Counted from the stretch's first letter, positions 11,001 to 20,003 are shown. The stretch: DNA of 64,000 nucleotides from Perlabentimonas sp034006965 (GCA_034006965.1 JAVERU010000001.1:1-64000), one strand, 5' to 3'. Numbers and translations: made by a program. Notes: generated by a model not told the origin, from the sequence alone.

Positions 11001-11187
11001 AAACGATGGAGAAATTGCCATCAATATCGGTTGAAGTTCCTATTGAAGTCCCCTTAACAACAACCGTGGCGCCGGGTAGGCCTTCACCAGTAACGGCATC
11101 CTTAACCTGACCCGTTAACTGGTTCTGGGCCTGAGCAAGAATGGCTGATGAGCAGAATAGTAGAATAAGTAAAAGGTGTTTTTTCAT
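8071..11187 (-). CDS. SusC/RagA TonB-linked outer-membrane transporter
   Basis: This 1038-residue protein has a signal peptide ending AQAQ at about residue 21, a carboxypeptidase-D-like domain at about 22-100 (GEGLPGATVVVKG), a TonB-box-like LDEIIVTA segment, a plug at about 115-235 (VIRGRSSL, PLFVIDGVPM) and a barrel ending in a C-terminal tyrosine. There is no STN domain, so unlike the first SusC it is not built to signal to a FecR. It heads a minus-strand operon with its SusD. It is divergent from a secreted T9SS protein across a 195-base region, which may share regulatory sites. I found no clear TAnnTTTG box there. Confidence 0.94.
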   Translation of the reverse strand: MKKHLLLILLFCSSAILAQAQNQLTGQVKDAVTGEGLPGATVVVKGTSIGTSTDIDGNFSIVSQSDNDILVFRFVGYESAEVPVKGKSVINISLNPEMLTLDEIIVTAIGIKSEKKSIGYAAQDVKGDELTSVQQSNIVNSLSGKVAGVEVVSSSGTPGASANIVIRGRSSLSSNNSPLFVIDGVPMSNEYSGSYYVDHSNRAIDVNSNDVESVTVLKGGAATALYGIRAANGAILITTKSGKGAGDFRRNITFKSTLGFDQVNKLPEKQYLYAQGSNGVYSSSANTSWGPPIETLRYDGATDYLLDKNGRIVPMDHPTATEMRVVPYDNVNDFFQTALKSDTYLSMSGGTAKGNYFTSVGYLNQSGIVPNSEFSKASFRLTGDIGLTDNLKVSGTASYTNSGGTFMQRGSNLSAVMVGLMRLTPTFDITNGTDDPVNDESAYMLPDGTQRNYYPNYDNPYWSINKNKATSEVNRLIGNTQVDYKILPWMTAMYRVGIDFYTDIRNNYLDNNSSDTDNGYIDISNYQFRSVNSDFVISAERNLSENLKLSVIGGHNYYTYDTYNIYQRGELFILPDFYDVSNTAETSGDDTKTKYKIVGAYYDLKLAFKNYLFLNTTGRNDWSSTLPAEKNSFFYPSVNLSFIFSDAFGLNDKLPFFDYGKIRASWAQVGNDAGLYALNDYYSAIDGGLQGQVTYATRTSIGNKNIRPEKTLSTEVGVDLRFFKNRIGVDFAYYTSKSDGQIISVPIPYSTGFASMTLNSGVVSNNGVEIQLFGSPVKGKDFGWDVHLNFAKNNNMVEELPEGIPLIEFATTGLSSTRSVGIEGQPFGVLYGGRYLRNENGDILVGDDGYPLIDPVAGVVGNPNPDFIIGLRNSFNFKGIVLSALLDVRQGGDIYNGTRGVMTSLGTHKNTENREEDFIFEGINVNTGEPNTVVVKRDRDYYSRQGGLAGLSEAYIEDGSWIRLREVSLSYSVPKKLLGKLPISALNLGVNARNLFLFTEYQGIDPETNLSGASNSLGRDYFNMPSTKSIEFSVQITY

Positions 11188-11382
11188 GGGGTATTCAGTT
11201 TTGTTATAGCAATTTGAATTTGGCTTTTAGTACTTAATACTCCAATTACCCTTTAACCCCTTAATCAAAAATCTCCTTTTTAACTTTTTTGTTAAAAATC
11301 TTTGGCACAATTAAGGGTTAGCATCACCATATATGTATTAGTAAGCAGAGGAATACCATTATTAACTTAAATCGACCTGCTT

Positions 11383-13866
11383 ATGAAACCAAAAATTTTA
11401 CTCATTTCACTTCTCGCGATCTTCAGCATTAGCCTGAATGCGCAACCCCTTAATTGGTATGAAGATTCACCCTCGACCTTTGAACCAATGGTTGTAGTTC
11501 CCGATTTTGATAATTTTTCTGAGGGCTCAAAATCAGCAAAAATTACCTTTACTGAAACGGGAACCCCTTGGTTTGTTAGCGATGAGTTTAATATCACTGC
11601 AAACACCACCTACAATTTTTCCATTGACTTTTTGGATAATGACGCAGGTGGGGAATATAATGTCCGGCTATACTTTGTCCTAGACGACGAATCCTCACCC
11701 CACGAAACCACTGACTACACGGTTGACAACGAGACTTGGCAAACATTGACCCTTACAGGAACTTCCCCAGCCAATGCAGTTAAAGCATACCTTGTAATTA
11801 GAGTGGTTGATGTTGCTGATGCATGGGAAGGCTCAGCATCTTTTAATATCGACAATGCTATTTACACCGAGAATGGTGGTAGTAATCTTATTGCCAACCC
11901 AGGATTTGAAGAATGGCCTACCCCTGTTATCCCTGAGGGATCAACCCTTGTTGACTGGTGGGAGGATTCCCCACCTGATTTTGAACCTATGGTTGTTGTT
12001 CCAGAGTTAGAAATTGTGTCGCACGGTTATGTGGCAGCCAAGATTACCTTTACCGAAACAGGTACTCCCTACTTTGTAAGCGATACTTTTGATGTAACCG
12101 GATCAACAGCTTTCGATTTTTCCCTTGATATCCTTGACAACGATCCTGGGGCAGAAGTTAACCAAAGGATTGTATTTATTAATGCCGACGAAAGCACAAT
12201 TAACGAAACCTCTTCGGAATATACCGAGGATAATGCAGATTTTGTTAAGTACACCCTTTCGGGCACTACTCCCGAGAATGCTGTTAAAGCCTATGTGATT
12301 CTCCGTATTTACGACGTATCAGCCAGCTGGGATGGTGCAGGGACCTTTTACATTGATAATGGCAGCTTTACCCTTGGAGGAGGAGACACTAATTTGCTCC
12401 CCAACTGGAGCTTTGAGGAGTGGGCTCCCCCATCAAATCTACCAGAGTTTCTAACCTATGCTTTCGAGGGTTTAAGCCCTGCGGTTAATGGCACCATCGA
12501 CAAAACAGCTCATACCGTATCATTGGCCGTTCCCTTTGCAACCGATGTTACCAACCTTGTGGCAACCTACACCTTAACCGAAGGTGCAACAGCCAAGGTT
12601 GGCGAGACCGATCAGGAAAGCGGAACTACGCCAAACGATTTCAGTAGCCCAGTAACCTACACACTTGCCGCCGATGGAGGTGAGCCAACACAAGACTGGG
12701 TTGTAACCGTTAGTAAAAACCCTGCCAGCTCGGCTAAGCAAATACTTTCATTTGTACTCGAAGATTTAGAGCCAGAGGTTTATGGCGATATTGACGATGC
12801 CCAAGGAACAATTCTACTTAATGTTCCCACGGGAACAAATGCAACCGCACTTGTTCCAACCATTAGCGTATCGCCATTTGCAAGCGTATCGCCCGCCAGT
12901 GGTGTGGCACAAAACTTCACCAGTGCTGTTACCTATACCGTTACCGCCGAGGATGAGTCAACCAAAGAGTATGTTGTTACCGTGGCAGAAACAAGCGAGA
13001 CCGTTCTATTCCAAGAGTACTTTGAGGGTATTCCAAGGGTAATCCCCGAAGAGTTTACCCTTATAAACAATGATGGCTATACTCCTGCATCGGAGGGTGA
13101 TGCAGCATTTGCCGATAGCGCTTGGACTGTGGGAGTAACTGGCAGGCCTGAGTTTGCTGGCACCCATATTGCTATTGCTTGCTCATACTACAGCAATATG
13201 CCTGCAGACGGAAGAGCAGACGACTGGCTTATCTTGCCAGCCATAACAATTGGGGCAAACAGCACTCTATCGTGGAAAGCCATGTCGCTAACTTCATCAG
13301 GTAACTTTCCTGACTCCTACAGAGTTATTGCTGCACCAGCGAGCGATGCATTAGCCCCAACCGTAAGCTATTTCGAGGAGAATGGTACAGTTCTCCTAAC
13401 GGTGAATGACGAGAGTTGGTCTGCTGCCGTTGGAAATCCTGGGGATGGTATTTCGAATCGATCCATCAACCTGAAAGATCAGGGTTACACCAACCAATCG
13501 GTATGGATTGCCTTCGTGTTGATTACCGGAGATGGGGGTGGTTCCTACCTTGCCATTGATGACATTAAAGTTATTGAGGGTGCTGCCACCGGCGTAAATC
13601 AACCTGTCGAAACACGCTTAAATGTAAAGGTATACCCCAACCCAACATCTAGTATGTTTAACATTGCTGTATACTCGGAGAAGTACACTACTGCCAATGT
13701 TGAGGTTTTTGATCTAATTGGTAGGCAAATATTTTCTACAAATGCTGAAGTAGGTCAAGGAGAGAGCCTAATTAGACTTAATGCCACAGAATTCAAGAAA
13801 GGAATATACCTTGTACGAACACGTGTTGATGGTAAAACTAATGTTACCAAACTTCTTGTAAATTAA
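11383..13866 (+). CDS. Secreted multidomain adhesin-like protein with T9SS sorting domain
   Basis: This 827-residue secreted protein has a signal peptide ending LNAQ (about residue 21). Two homologous beta-sandwich-like repeats follow at about 25-150 and 193-320; both contain FEPMVVVP and AKITFTETGTP. Next come two DUF5018-like Ig-type domains at about 355-450 and 454-538, a cleaved-adhesin (choice-of-anchor J) domain at about 541-725, and a T9SS type A C-terminal sorting domain at about 745-827 (VKVYPNPTS, then KGIYLVR). It should be exported by type IX secretion and surface-attached or released. I see no catalytic motif; binding of a polymer is the most reasonable guess. It is divergent from the neighbouring SusCD operon and may serve it. 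Confidence 0.85.
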   Translation: MKPKILLISLLAIFSISLNAQPLNWYEDSPSTFEPMVVVPDFDNFSEGSKSAKITFTETGTPWFVSDEFNITANTTYNFSIDFLDNDAGGEYNVRLYFVLDDESSPHETTDYTVDNETWQTLTLTGTSPANAVKAYLVIRVVDVADAWEGSASFNIDNAIYTENGGSNLIANPGFEEWPTPVIPEGSTLVDWWEDSPPDFEPMVVVPELEIVSHGYVAAKITFTETGTPYFVSDTFDVTGSTAFDFSLDILDNDPGAEVNQRIVFINADESTINETSSEYTEDNADFVKYTLSGTTPENAVKAYVILRIYDVSASWDGAGTFYIDNGSFTLGGGDTNLLPNWSFEEWAPPSNLPEFLTYAFEGLSPAVNGTIDKTAHTVSLAVPFATDVTNLVATYTLTEGATAKVGETDQESGTTPNDFSSPVTYTLAADGGEPTQDWVVTVSKNPASSAKQILSFVLEDLEPEVYGDIDDAQGTILLNVPTGTNATALVPTISVSPFASVSPASGVAQNFTSAVTYTVTAEDESTKEYVVTVAETSETVLFQEYFEGIPRVIPEEFTLINNDGYTPASEGDAAFADSAWTVGVTGRPEFAGTHIAIACSYYSNMPADGRADDWLILPAITIGANSTLSWKAMSLTSSGNFPDSYRVIAAPASDALAPTVSYFEENGTVLLTVNDESWSAAVGNPGDGISNRSINLKDQGYTNQSVWIAFVLITGDGGGSYLAIDDIKVIEGAATGVNQPVETRLNVKVYPNPTSSMFNIAVYSEKYTTANVEVFDLIGRQIFSTNAEVGQGESLIRLNATEFKKGIYLVRTRVDGKTNVTKLLVN

Positions 13867-13886
13867 CACACAGAACCTTCTTAAAC

Positions 13887-13920
13887 AAAAAGGGCTCTCG
13901 ACATGAGAGCCCTTTTTGTT
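13887..13920 (+). terminator. Strong intrinsic terminator after the T9SS protein gene
   Basis: A perfect 13-bp stem (13887-13899 with 13905-13917) and a 5-base loop is followed by a T-tract. It begins 20 bases after the stop codon. The A-tract on the 5' side would also make it usable on the other strand. Confidence 0.88.
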
Positions 13921-14323
13921 CGTCTGTACTAGGTGGAATAACCACAAGCAATTAATTCGATATGTGTTTTCCGACGTTTAGAGTGATCCTACAATTTCAA
14001 GCAAATTTGTTTAGGATGTTAGATAAGGATAATTGTTTACACAAACATTTACAGCAAGATATGCATTTAAACCTTTAGGTATAGGCATTTAGGTATCACA
14101 TCTAAAAACACATAAGTACAGCAATGCTTTTAACATGTTAAGTAGCCGAGTATGATAAGGAAAACGATATGTGCAAGTGAAATTGCCATACGATAAAACC
14201 TATAATATTGACATACAGCACTATCAAGGTGCAACTTAAACGCCATTACCTATAAACCTTTTTGGTAGATATATAGACTCATAAGCTAACTCAATATAAT
14301 TTCAATTGAAAGTTACCTTCCTG
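13921..14323. other. Intergenic stretch with no recognisable gene
   Basis: About 400 bases of AT-rich sequence separate the T9SS protein from the end of the minus-strand peptidase/transporter operon. I see no ORF of note, no repeat and no clear terminator for the incoming minus-strand transcript. Confidence 0.5.
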
Positions 14324-15706
14324 CTAGCTATACTCAAAAAGCAAAACTGGGGGAATAAGTAAAAGCAAGGCCAAGGCAAAAAGAATTAAGATTAGCGGCA
14401 AGAGCCATTTAAACCACTTGCTATACGGAATATTTGTCATTGATAAAACCCCCATGGTTACGCCACTTGTTGGCACAATCATATTATTGAGCCCATCGCC
14501 CATTTGAAAGCACAAAACTGCCGTTTGGCGGGTAACGGCAATTAAATCGCTTAGCGGGGCCATAATGGGCATAGTTAAAGCTGCCTGCCCTGAACCCGAT
14601 GGTATAAAAAAGTTAAGTACTCCTTGAAAGATAAACATCAGCTGAACAGAAAGCACCTTGCCAAAATTATCGGTAACAGAAACCATTGCGTTAAGCATAG
14701 TGCCAATAATCTTTCCATCGGTAGCAATAATAAGTAATCCCTTTGCCAAACCAATTATTAGCCCAGCCATCAGCATATCTTTAGCCCCTCCCACAAATGC
14801 CTTAATAGCTTCTGGCATTGCCAATCGGTAAATCAATGCGCTAGCTATACCCAAAGCAATGAACAGGGCAGAAATCTCATTAATGTACCAGCCCAATTTG
14901 CGAGATCCATAAACAATCATACCTAAGGATAGGAACAGAAGGATTACTATGGCTTTTCGTTTGTAGCCAAACGACATATCACTATCAACCGATTCATCCT
15001 GAGATTTTCGCTTCTGATCGACACTAAAAACGGGACTCAAGCTTGGTGATTTCTCAATACGACTTGCGTATCGAAGGACATAGATCACGGCCACAGATGT
15101 TAGAATAAACCAAATGAGCAAACGATACTCCCATCCGCTAAAAAGGGGAATCTCTGCAATACCCTGCGCTATACCTATGGTAAAGGGGTTGGTTATTGCA
15201 CCAGCAAACCCAACACCCGCAGCCAAAAAAGATACAGAAATACCCACAATTGAGTCGTAGCCTAAGGCTAACGCCAAGGGCACTGTAATAAGAATAAAAA
15301 CAAGGACCGACTCACTCATCCCAAAAGTTGCTCCGCAAACCGAAAAAACAACCATAAGCATTGCAAGTACCCATCGTTTTGAACTCCGGTTTTTACTGCT
15401 GTAGATAATTAAGTTGCTTAAACCAGCATTTATTGCACCTGTCCTGTTAAGTATACCAAATGCGCCGCCAACCAATAGGCAAAAGCCAATAATTTGGGCT
15501 GCACTTACAAAACCTTTAATGGGTGCGGTAAGAAAATCGAATATGCCCTGTGGGTTCGGCTCTACCCTATGGTAGCTTTCGGGAATAACTACTTCGCGTC
15601 CATTCTGCTCTTTGTAATCATACTCACCCGCAGGTATAATCCAAGTAAGCGCAATAAACAGAACCATTATGGAAAGGATAATTGTGATGGCGTGGGGAAA
15701 CTTCAT
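14324..15706 (-). CDS. YfcC/DcuC-family (PF03606) inner-membrane transporter
   Basis: This 460-residue polytopic membrane protein has about 12 predicted segments. It carries family hallmarks: an N-terminal helix ending LTWIIPAGEY, GMSESVLVFI, GITNPFT-like sequence (GAITNPFTIGIAQ), a re-entrant FIPSGSGQAALTMPIMAP motif, and DGLNNMIVPTSG near the end. YfcC-type proteins are annotated as basic amino-acid, dipeptide or C4-acid carriers. The gene lies 14 bases downstream of the secreted S51 peptidase on the same strand, so import of an aspartyl-arginine dipeptide or of its amino acids is a reasonable inference. A longer paralogue lies in the divergent operon. Confidence 0.88.
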   Translation of the reverse strand: MKFPHAITIILSIMVLFIALTWIIPAGEYDYKEQNGREVVIPESYHRVEPNPQGIFDFLTAPIKGFVSAAQIIGFCLLVGGAFGILNRTGAINAGLSNLIIYSSKNRSSKRWVLAMLMVVFSVCGATFGMSESVLVFILITVPLALALGYDSIVGISVSFLAAGVGFAGAITNPFTIGIAQGIAEIPLFSGWEYRLLIWFILTSVAVIYVLRYASRIEKSPSLSPVFSVDQKRKSQDESVDSDMSFGYKRKAIVILLFLSLGMIVYGSRKLGWYINEISALFIALGIASALIYRLAMPEAIKAFVGGAKDMLMAGLIIGLAKGLLIIATDGKIIGTMLNAMVSVTDNFGKVLSVQLMFIFQGVLNFFIPSGSGQAALTMPIMAPLSDLIAVTRQTAVLCFQMGDGLNNMIVPTSGVTMGVLSMTNIPYSKWFKWLLPLILILFALALLLLIPPVLLFEYS

Positions 15707-15720
15707 TTGCTCCGCAACTA

Positions 15721-17745
15721 TTAATTTACAACTATTCTTTTGGTTACCACCATATTATTGAGGGCATAAGCCTCAACCAAATAGATCCCTTTTGGAAAGT
15801 TAAGGCTACTAATATCAATTGACAATTCCTTCTCGTTAAGCACACTGGAATACACCCTAACGCCAATCATATTATACACTCTAACTCCAATTAGCTTTAC
15901 ATTTGAGCTGATATTTAGCTGATCCGAAGTTGGGTTAGGAAACATTCTAATACTTGGCATTTCCAATTCCTCATCAATGCCGGTTGCGGCCGATTCAAAA
16001 TCGGCCAGCATATACTCCTGCCCCTCATTCAAAAATGATAGGTACATAAAATCAAAGGCCGCCTTTGTATCAGGGTTACCCGTTCCGCTGTATGTTTGCG
16101 ACACTATCTCCCCTCTTGTACCATGCAATGTTTGTACAAATACTGGTGATGCTCCATAGACAGTAAACATAGCCTTGTTATCCTTTCCCTTGAACAGAAT
16201 GTAGTTATCATCATTCAACCAAATACCGTTCTTTACACCTTGGCTAACCATTGCGTAGGGAATAGCAGCATTTGTTCCATGCCAGTATGTTGTTACGGCT
16301 CCGCTTTGGGGCCGCTCAAATGTTTTGGGAATAATGGTTGCCGTTTTTATAAGGCCGAATCCGTTGCTTATGGTGGCATTGGCACTAGCATTAATATAAT
16401 TATCCACAACCACCTGCCCGCAGAAACGTGCGTTATCGCCAATAAACGCAAGGTATAAGGCTCTGCTTACAAAGGCTTCCTTCAGCGCATTTGCTGCGAC
16501 GCCTCCCGAATTGTAAAAAAGGGTAATAAGGTTGTTGGTATTATTGCCAACAAAAAGAAATTTTTGGGCAGAGCGAATTAGGCTGGCCAGCTCCGAACTG
16601 GTTGAGGTTTCACCCGTAGCTTCATATACATGAACATTGGATGCACCAAATCCGTTTAGCTTGGCTTTATATTCTAGAGCAAGGCTTTGGTCTTGTCCGG
16701 TTAGCACAATGATTTCCTCTTGGCGATTCACCTCAGCAGCAAATTGCTCAAGCAAACTTTCGTTGGTTGTGTTCAACCTATCGCCCCCGCTGATATAAAT
16801 TTTTGAGGGAGTGGTTTCAATTGTGCTACTAGGCTCAACAGCAGAGCCAAACGCATCAACCACAAAGGTATTTAGGTTAATACTCCTTCCGTGTGAAAGC
16901 TGAGTAATCTCAAGAGAATCAACTGCCAATGCAGTGCTTGGCGAATAGGCAATACCGCTACGCTCCCTTACTATGCTTACGATTCCTGCACCATACGCTG
17001 TAGCCCTTCCATCAGGATTAATAGCTAGGGCTGTAATCTCATCAACACCAATGCCTACCAAACTTTCGTTCTTGTTCTTTTTCCAGTGAGCCATAAAAGC
17101 CGCTAATCGACCTAATCGACCACGGTTGGTGTAATGCGAATCAAAAACGAAGCCAGGCATCATTCTCAAAAAATCATCACGCAGGGTAATGGTGATCAGA
17201 TTTGTATTCTTAACCGCACCATTTGAATAGGACTCGCCATGCTCAGCAACAAAGGTTGTTCCCGACAAAATAGCCAGTCCGGCAGAGGTCCCACAAATTA
17301 CTCCACCGCTGTTGAACTTGCTGTGGATAACCTCTTCCATTAATTGCCCCTTCCACTGATTGTAATACTCCCATTGATCGCCTCCCCTAAAGTAGAACAT
17401 ATCATAACCACTTATTTCATCCATTAAGGAAGCATCATTTGCACCAATGCTATTGACCACAAAACTCTTTACCTCTGAGGCACCACAGTATGTTTTAAAA
17501 TAATTTTCGAAGGCTGATGAAGTGGTTGTTGCATAATGTATAATTGCCACCTTTTTATTGGCACTTTGGTTAACCGCCCAGCAAAAAGCCTCGTAGTTCC
17601 ACGATGTGGTTGATGTAATATTCTCGCTTCCTCCACCAATAATAAGTAGGCTTCCCTTGTTCTCAGAGGCATAAAGATTGATTGCGCAAAATGAAAACAG
17701 GGCAAGTAGACACATCCATTTCGATGGTAAAAAATCTTTCATCAT
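15721..17745 (-). CDS. Secreted S51-family peptidase (cyanophycinase-like), duplicated domain, T9SS sorting signal
   Basis: This 674-residue protein has a signal peptide (residues 1-26). An N-terminal peptidase S51 domain spans about 30-300. It keeps the nucleophile motif GTSAG (Ser154), the FDSH motif (His204) and the GVDE motif (Glu236), which match the Ser-His-Glu triad of cyanophycinases. A second region at about 315-560 repeats the fold pattern (IYISGGD, SGGV...), but where the nucleophile elbow should be it reads IGDNAR (435-440), so it is probably a non-catalytic copy. Residues 597-674 form a T9SS type A sorting domain (MFPNPTS, KGIYLVEAY). Cyanophycinases release beta-Asp-Arg dipeptides from cyanophycin; an extracellular enzyme fits a scavenger. 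Other beta-aspartyl peptides are an alternative substrate. Confidence 0.85.
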   Translation of the reverse strand: MMKDFLPSKWMCLLALFSFCAINLYASENKGSLLIIGGGSENITSTTSWNYEAFCWAVNQSANKKVAIIHYATTTSSAFENYFKTYCGASEVKSFVVNSIGANDASLMDEISGYDMFYFRGGDQWEYYNQWKGQLMEEVIHSKFNSGGVICGTSAGLAILSGTTFVAEHGESYSNGAVKNTNLITITLRDDFLRMMPGFVFDSHYTNRGRLGRLAAFMAHWKKNKNESLVGIGVDEITALAINPDGRATAYGAGIVSIVRERSGIAYSPSTALAVDSLEITQLSHGRSINLNTFVVDAFGSAVEPSSTIETTPSKIYISGGDRLNTTNESLLEQFAAEVNRQEEIIVLTGQDQSLALEYKAKLNGFGASNVHVYEATGETSTSSELASLIRSAQKFLFVGNNTNNLITLFYNSGGVAANALKEAFVSRALYLAFIGDNARFCGQVVVDNYINASANATISNGFGLIKTATIIPKTFERPQSGAVTTYWHGTNAAIPYAMVSQGVKNGIWLNDDNYILFKGKDNKAMFTVYGASPVFVQTLHGTRGEIVSQTYSGTGNPDTKAAFDFMYLSFLNEGQEYMLADFESAATGIDEELEMPSIRMFPNPTSDQLNISSNVKLIGVRVYNMIGVRVYSSVLNEKELSIDISSLNFPKGIYLVEAYALNNMVVTKRIVVN

Positions 17746-17778
17746 TATAACGTTTATATTTAGTACGCATTAAAGTCT

Positions 17779-17850
17779 ACTTGCCCTTACTCTCATAGAT
17801 AAAATCGTTTGTGGGATCGTAAAAAAGTGTACATCTTGTTAAGGGCAAGT
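17779..17850. promoter_or_regulatory. Inverted-repeat operator candidate in the divergent peptidase promoter
   Basis: ACTTGCCCTTA (17779-17789) and TAAGGGCAAGT (17840-17850) are exact reverse complements. Their centres are 61 bases apart, inside the 174-base region separating the two divergent operons. The distance is close to six helical turns, so the half-sites lie on similar faces of the DNA. They may be a regulator's operator pair; alternatively they could form a long-loop hairpin. No regulator gene is adjacent. Confidence 0.5.
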
Positions 17851-17919
17851 GGTGTATACCTCGTATTGCTTATTGTTTAGTTGATGTACTCGAAGTGGTC
17901 ACCTAATAACCAGTAAAAG

Positions 17920-19086
17920 ATGAGCATAACCATAATAAAAAACGCAGAACTATATAGCCCCCATAAAATGGGGAAGTGCGATATCCTAATTGCCGGATCG
18001 GAGGTTGCGCAGATTTCAAAGAACATCGACGTTCCCTCTAGTTGGAATGCTCATATAATTGATGCCTCAGGGCTAATTGCCATTCCTGGGCTAATCGACT
18101 CGCATGTGCACATTGCCGGTGCAGGCGGTGAGGGAGGCCCCGCAACACGAACACCCGAAATGCAACTTAGCCAAATGCTAACAGCCGGAGTAACAACTGT
18201 GGTAGGCTGTTTAGGAACCGATGGGATGACCAGAAATTTAGAATCGGTTCTAATGAGGGTTAAAGCGCTAAGAGCTGAAGGGGTTAGCGCTTGGATGTAT
18301 ACAGGAGCTTACCAAGTACCTACGCCCACTATCCTTGGTGATGTAGGGAAGGACCTGGCTTTAATTGAAGAGGTCATTGGAACTGGAGAGATCGCACTTT
18401 CCGATCATCGTTCCTCGGGATTCAATCTAAACGATTTAATCCACCTAGTAGCTCATACCCGAGTTGGTGCAATGCTGGGAGGAAAAGCGGGGATAGTTAA
18501 CATTCATATGGGCGATGCTCAAAATCCTTTTAAACCCCTTTACGATATTGTTGAGCATAGCGAGCTTAAGCTAAAGCAATTCTTACCAACGCATTGCAAT
18601 AGGAATAGCTACATCTTTGAGGATACCAAAGAATACGGAAAATCGGGTTATGTTGATCTGACAACCAGCTCTTACCCTGTATTTGCTGAGTTCGAGATCA
18701 AACCATCGGTTGCTATCGTTGAACTGCTGAAAGCGGGTGTCCCCATAAATCATATTACCATGAGTAGCGATGCCTGTGGATCATTGCCCCATTTCGATGA
18801 GAATGGTAATCTGGTAAAACTAGAAACAGGAGCAATGAAAACCCTTTACAGCGAGCTAGTAGATGCAGTTGTTAACGAGGGGCTTGATCTTGAGATAGCC
18901 CTACAAACAGTAACGAGCAATGTGGCCAACATCCTAAAAATTAAGCGCAAAGGAGGAATTACTCAGGGCAAGGACGCAGATATTGTGCTAATAAACAAAA
19001 AATTTGGCATTGAGTATTATATGGCAATGGGAGAAGTAATGGTAAATAAGAAACAGATCCTAAAAAAAGGCACATACGAAAAATAG
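17920..19086 (+). CDS. iadA: Isoaspartyl dipeptidase (beta-aspartyl peptidase)
   Basis: This 388-residue cytoplasmic amidohydrolase cleaves beta-Asp-X dipeptides. The metal ligands expected for the family are present: His62 and His64 (SHVHIAG), Glu157 at the position of the carbamylated lysine of the E. coli enzyme (GEIALSDHRSS), His196 (NIHMGD), His225 (PTHCNRN) and Asp284 (SSDACG). The length matches the family. It leads the plus-strand operon, followed by a lipoprotein S51 peptidase and a YfcC transporter. Beta-Asp-Arg, the product of cyanophycinase, is a known substrate class for isoaspartyl dipeptidases, which makes this the logical last step of the pathway. No signal peptide is visible. 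Confidence 0.92.
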   Translation: MSITIIKNAELYSPHKMGKCDILIAGSEVAQISKNIDVPSSWNAHIIDASGLIAIPGLIDSHVHIAGAGGEGGPATRTPEMQLSQMLTAGVTTVVGCLGTDGMTRNLESVLMRVKALRAEGVSAWMYTGAYQVPTPTILGDVGKDLALIEEVIGTGEIALSDHRSSGFNLNDLIHLVAHTRVGAMLGGKAGIVNIHMGDAQNPFKPLYDIVEHSELKLKQFLPTHCNRNSYIFEDTKEYGKSGYVDLTTSSYPVFAEFEIKPSVAIVELLKAGVPINHITMSSDACGSLPHFDENGNLVKLETGAMKTLYSELVDAVVNEGLDLEIALQTVTSNVANILKIKRKGGITQGKDADIVLINKKFGIEYYMAMGEVMVNKKQILKKGTYEK

Positions 19087-19142
19087 TCCCCCCGTCACTA
19101 AGCTTATAAGTGCCTAGTTTTTAAACAAATAAAAATTGAATT

Positions 19143-20003
19143 ATGACAAGATTAATTATAACAGCCATTGTTGCAACATTGGCAGTTACCGCCTGCTCTT
19201 TTCATGAAGAGAAAAATGAGGATAAGCAAAAGAGTAAGGGTGCATTATTCATTATTGGAGGGGGAAGCCGACCAGCCAGTATGATATCCCGATTGGTGGA
19301 TGAGGCAAAACTCCGTGATGGCGGATACGCTGTGGTTCTCCCAATGTCAAGTGGTAGCCCCGATTCAGCTATCATATGGTCATCTGAGCAGTTCTACAAC
19401 CAAGGGCTCATGAATATCGTAGGATTCAATTTCACAAACGACATGCTACCCAAGCAAGAGTGGATTGACTCCTTAAAAAAAGCATCGCTAATATACATTA
19501 GCGGAGGCAACCAGAGCAAATTCATGGAAATTGTGAAAGACTCACCGATTTTCGATGCAATACACTACGCCTACAATGAAGGGGCAATTATTGCAGGCAC
19601 TAGCGCTGGGGCAGCAGTAATGAGCCAGCTAATGATAACAGGAAATGAGCTAAGATACCCTGGCTACCGATCAACATTCCCTGTTATCGAATCGGAAAAC
19701 CTAGAACTCTCGGAAGGTTTAGGTCTGATTACTAACGCCATAATTGATCAGCATTTTGTTTGGCGGAGCAGACACAATCGATTACTAACGGCTGTACTTG
19801 AATACCCAGAGTATGCCTGTATTGGCATAGACGAGTCAACAGCAATACTTGTGCGAGGGAATAATGCTGAGGTTGTGGGTGAATCACAGGTTCTGGTTTA
19901 CAGAAATCCAAAAAGAAGCAAGCGAATTGCAAATAATAAGCTGGGTGGAAAAAACATAATTTTGGATATTTACCTTCCTGGAGATACATTTGCAGTTCAA
20001 TAG
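19143..20003 (+). CDS. Lipoprotein S51-family peptidase (cyanophycinase-like)
   Basis: This 286-residue protein has a lipoprotein signal peptide (lipobox VTAC, Cys18) and a single peptidase S51 domain. The catalytic triad is visible as Ser154 in GTSAG, His204 in IDQH and Glu231 in GIDES. DQHF-x-R-x-R-x-x-R-L, typical of cyanophycinases, follows the His. The length is that of a normal CphB-type enzyme plus the lipid anchor. It would act on the outer membrane or in the periplasm, downstream of the T9SS-secreted paralogue, to finish conversion of the polymer to dipeptides. It lies between iadA and the transporter gene with short gaps (56 and 26 bases), consistent with one operon. Confidence 0.87.
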   Translation: MTRLIITAIVATLAVTACSFHEEKNEDKQKSKGALFIIGGGSRPASMISRLVDEAKLRDGGYAVVLPMSSGSPDSAIIWSSEQFYNQGLMNIVGFNFTNDMLPKQEWIDSLKKASLIYISGGNQSKFMEIVKDSPIFDAIHYAYNEGAIIAGTSAGAAVMSQLMITGNELRYPGYRSTFPVIESENLELSEGLGLITNAIIDQHFVWRSRHNRLLTAVLEYPEYACIGIDESTAILVRGNNAEVVGESQVLVYRNPKRSKRIANNKLGGKNIILDIYLPGDTFAVQ

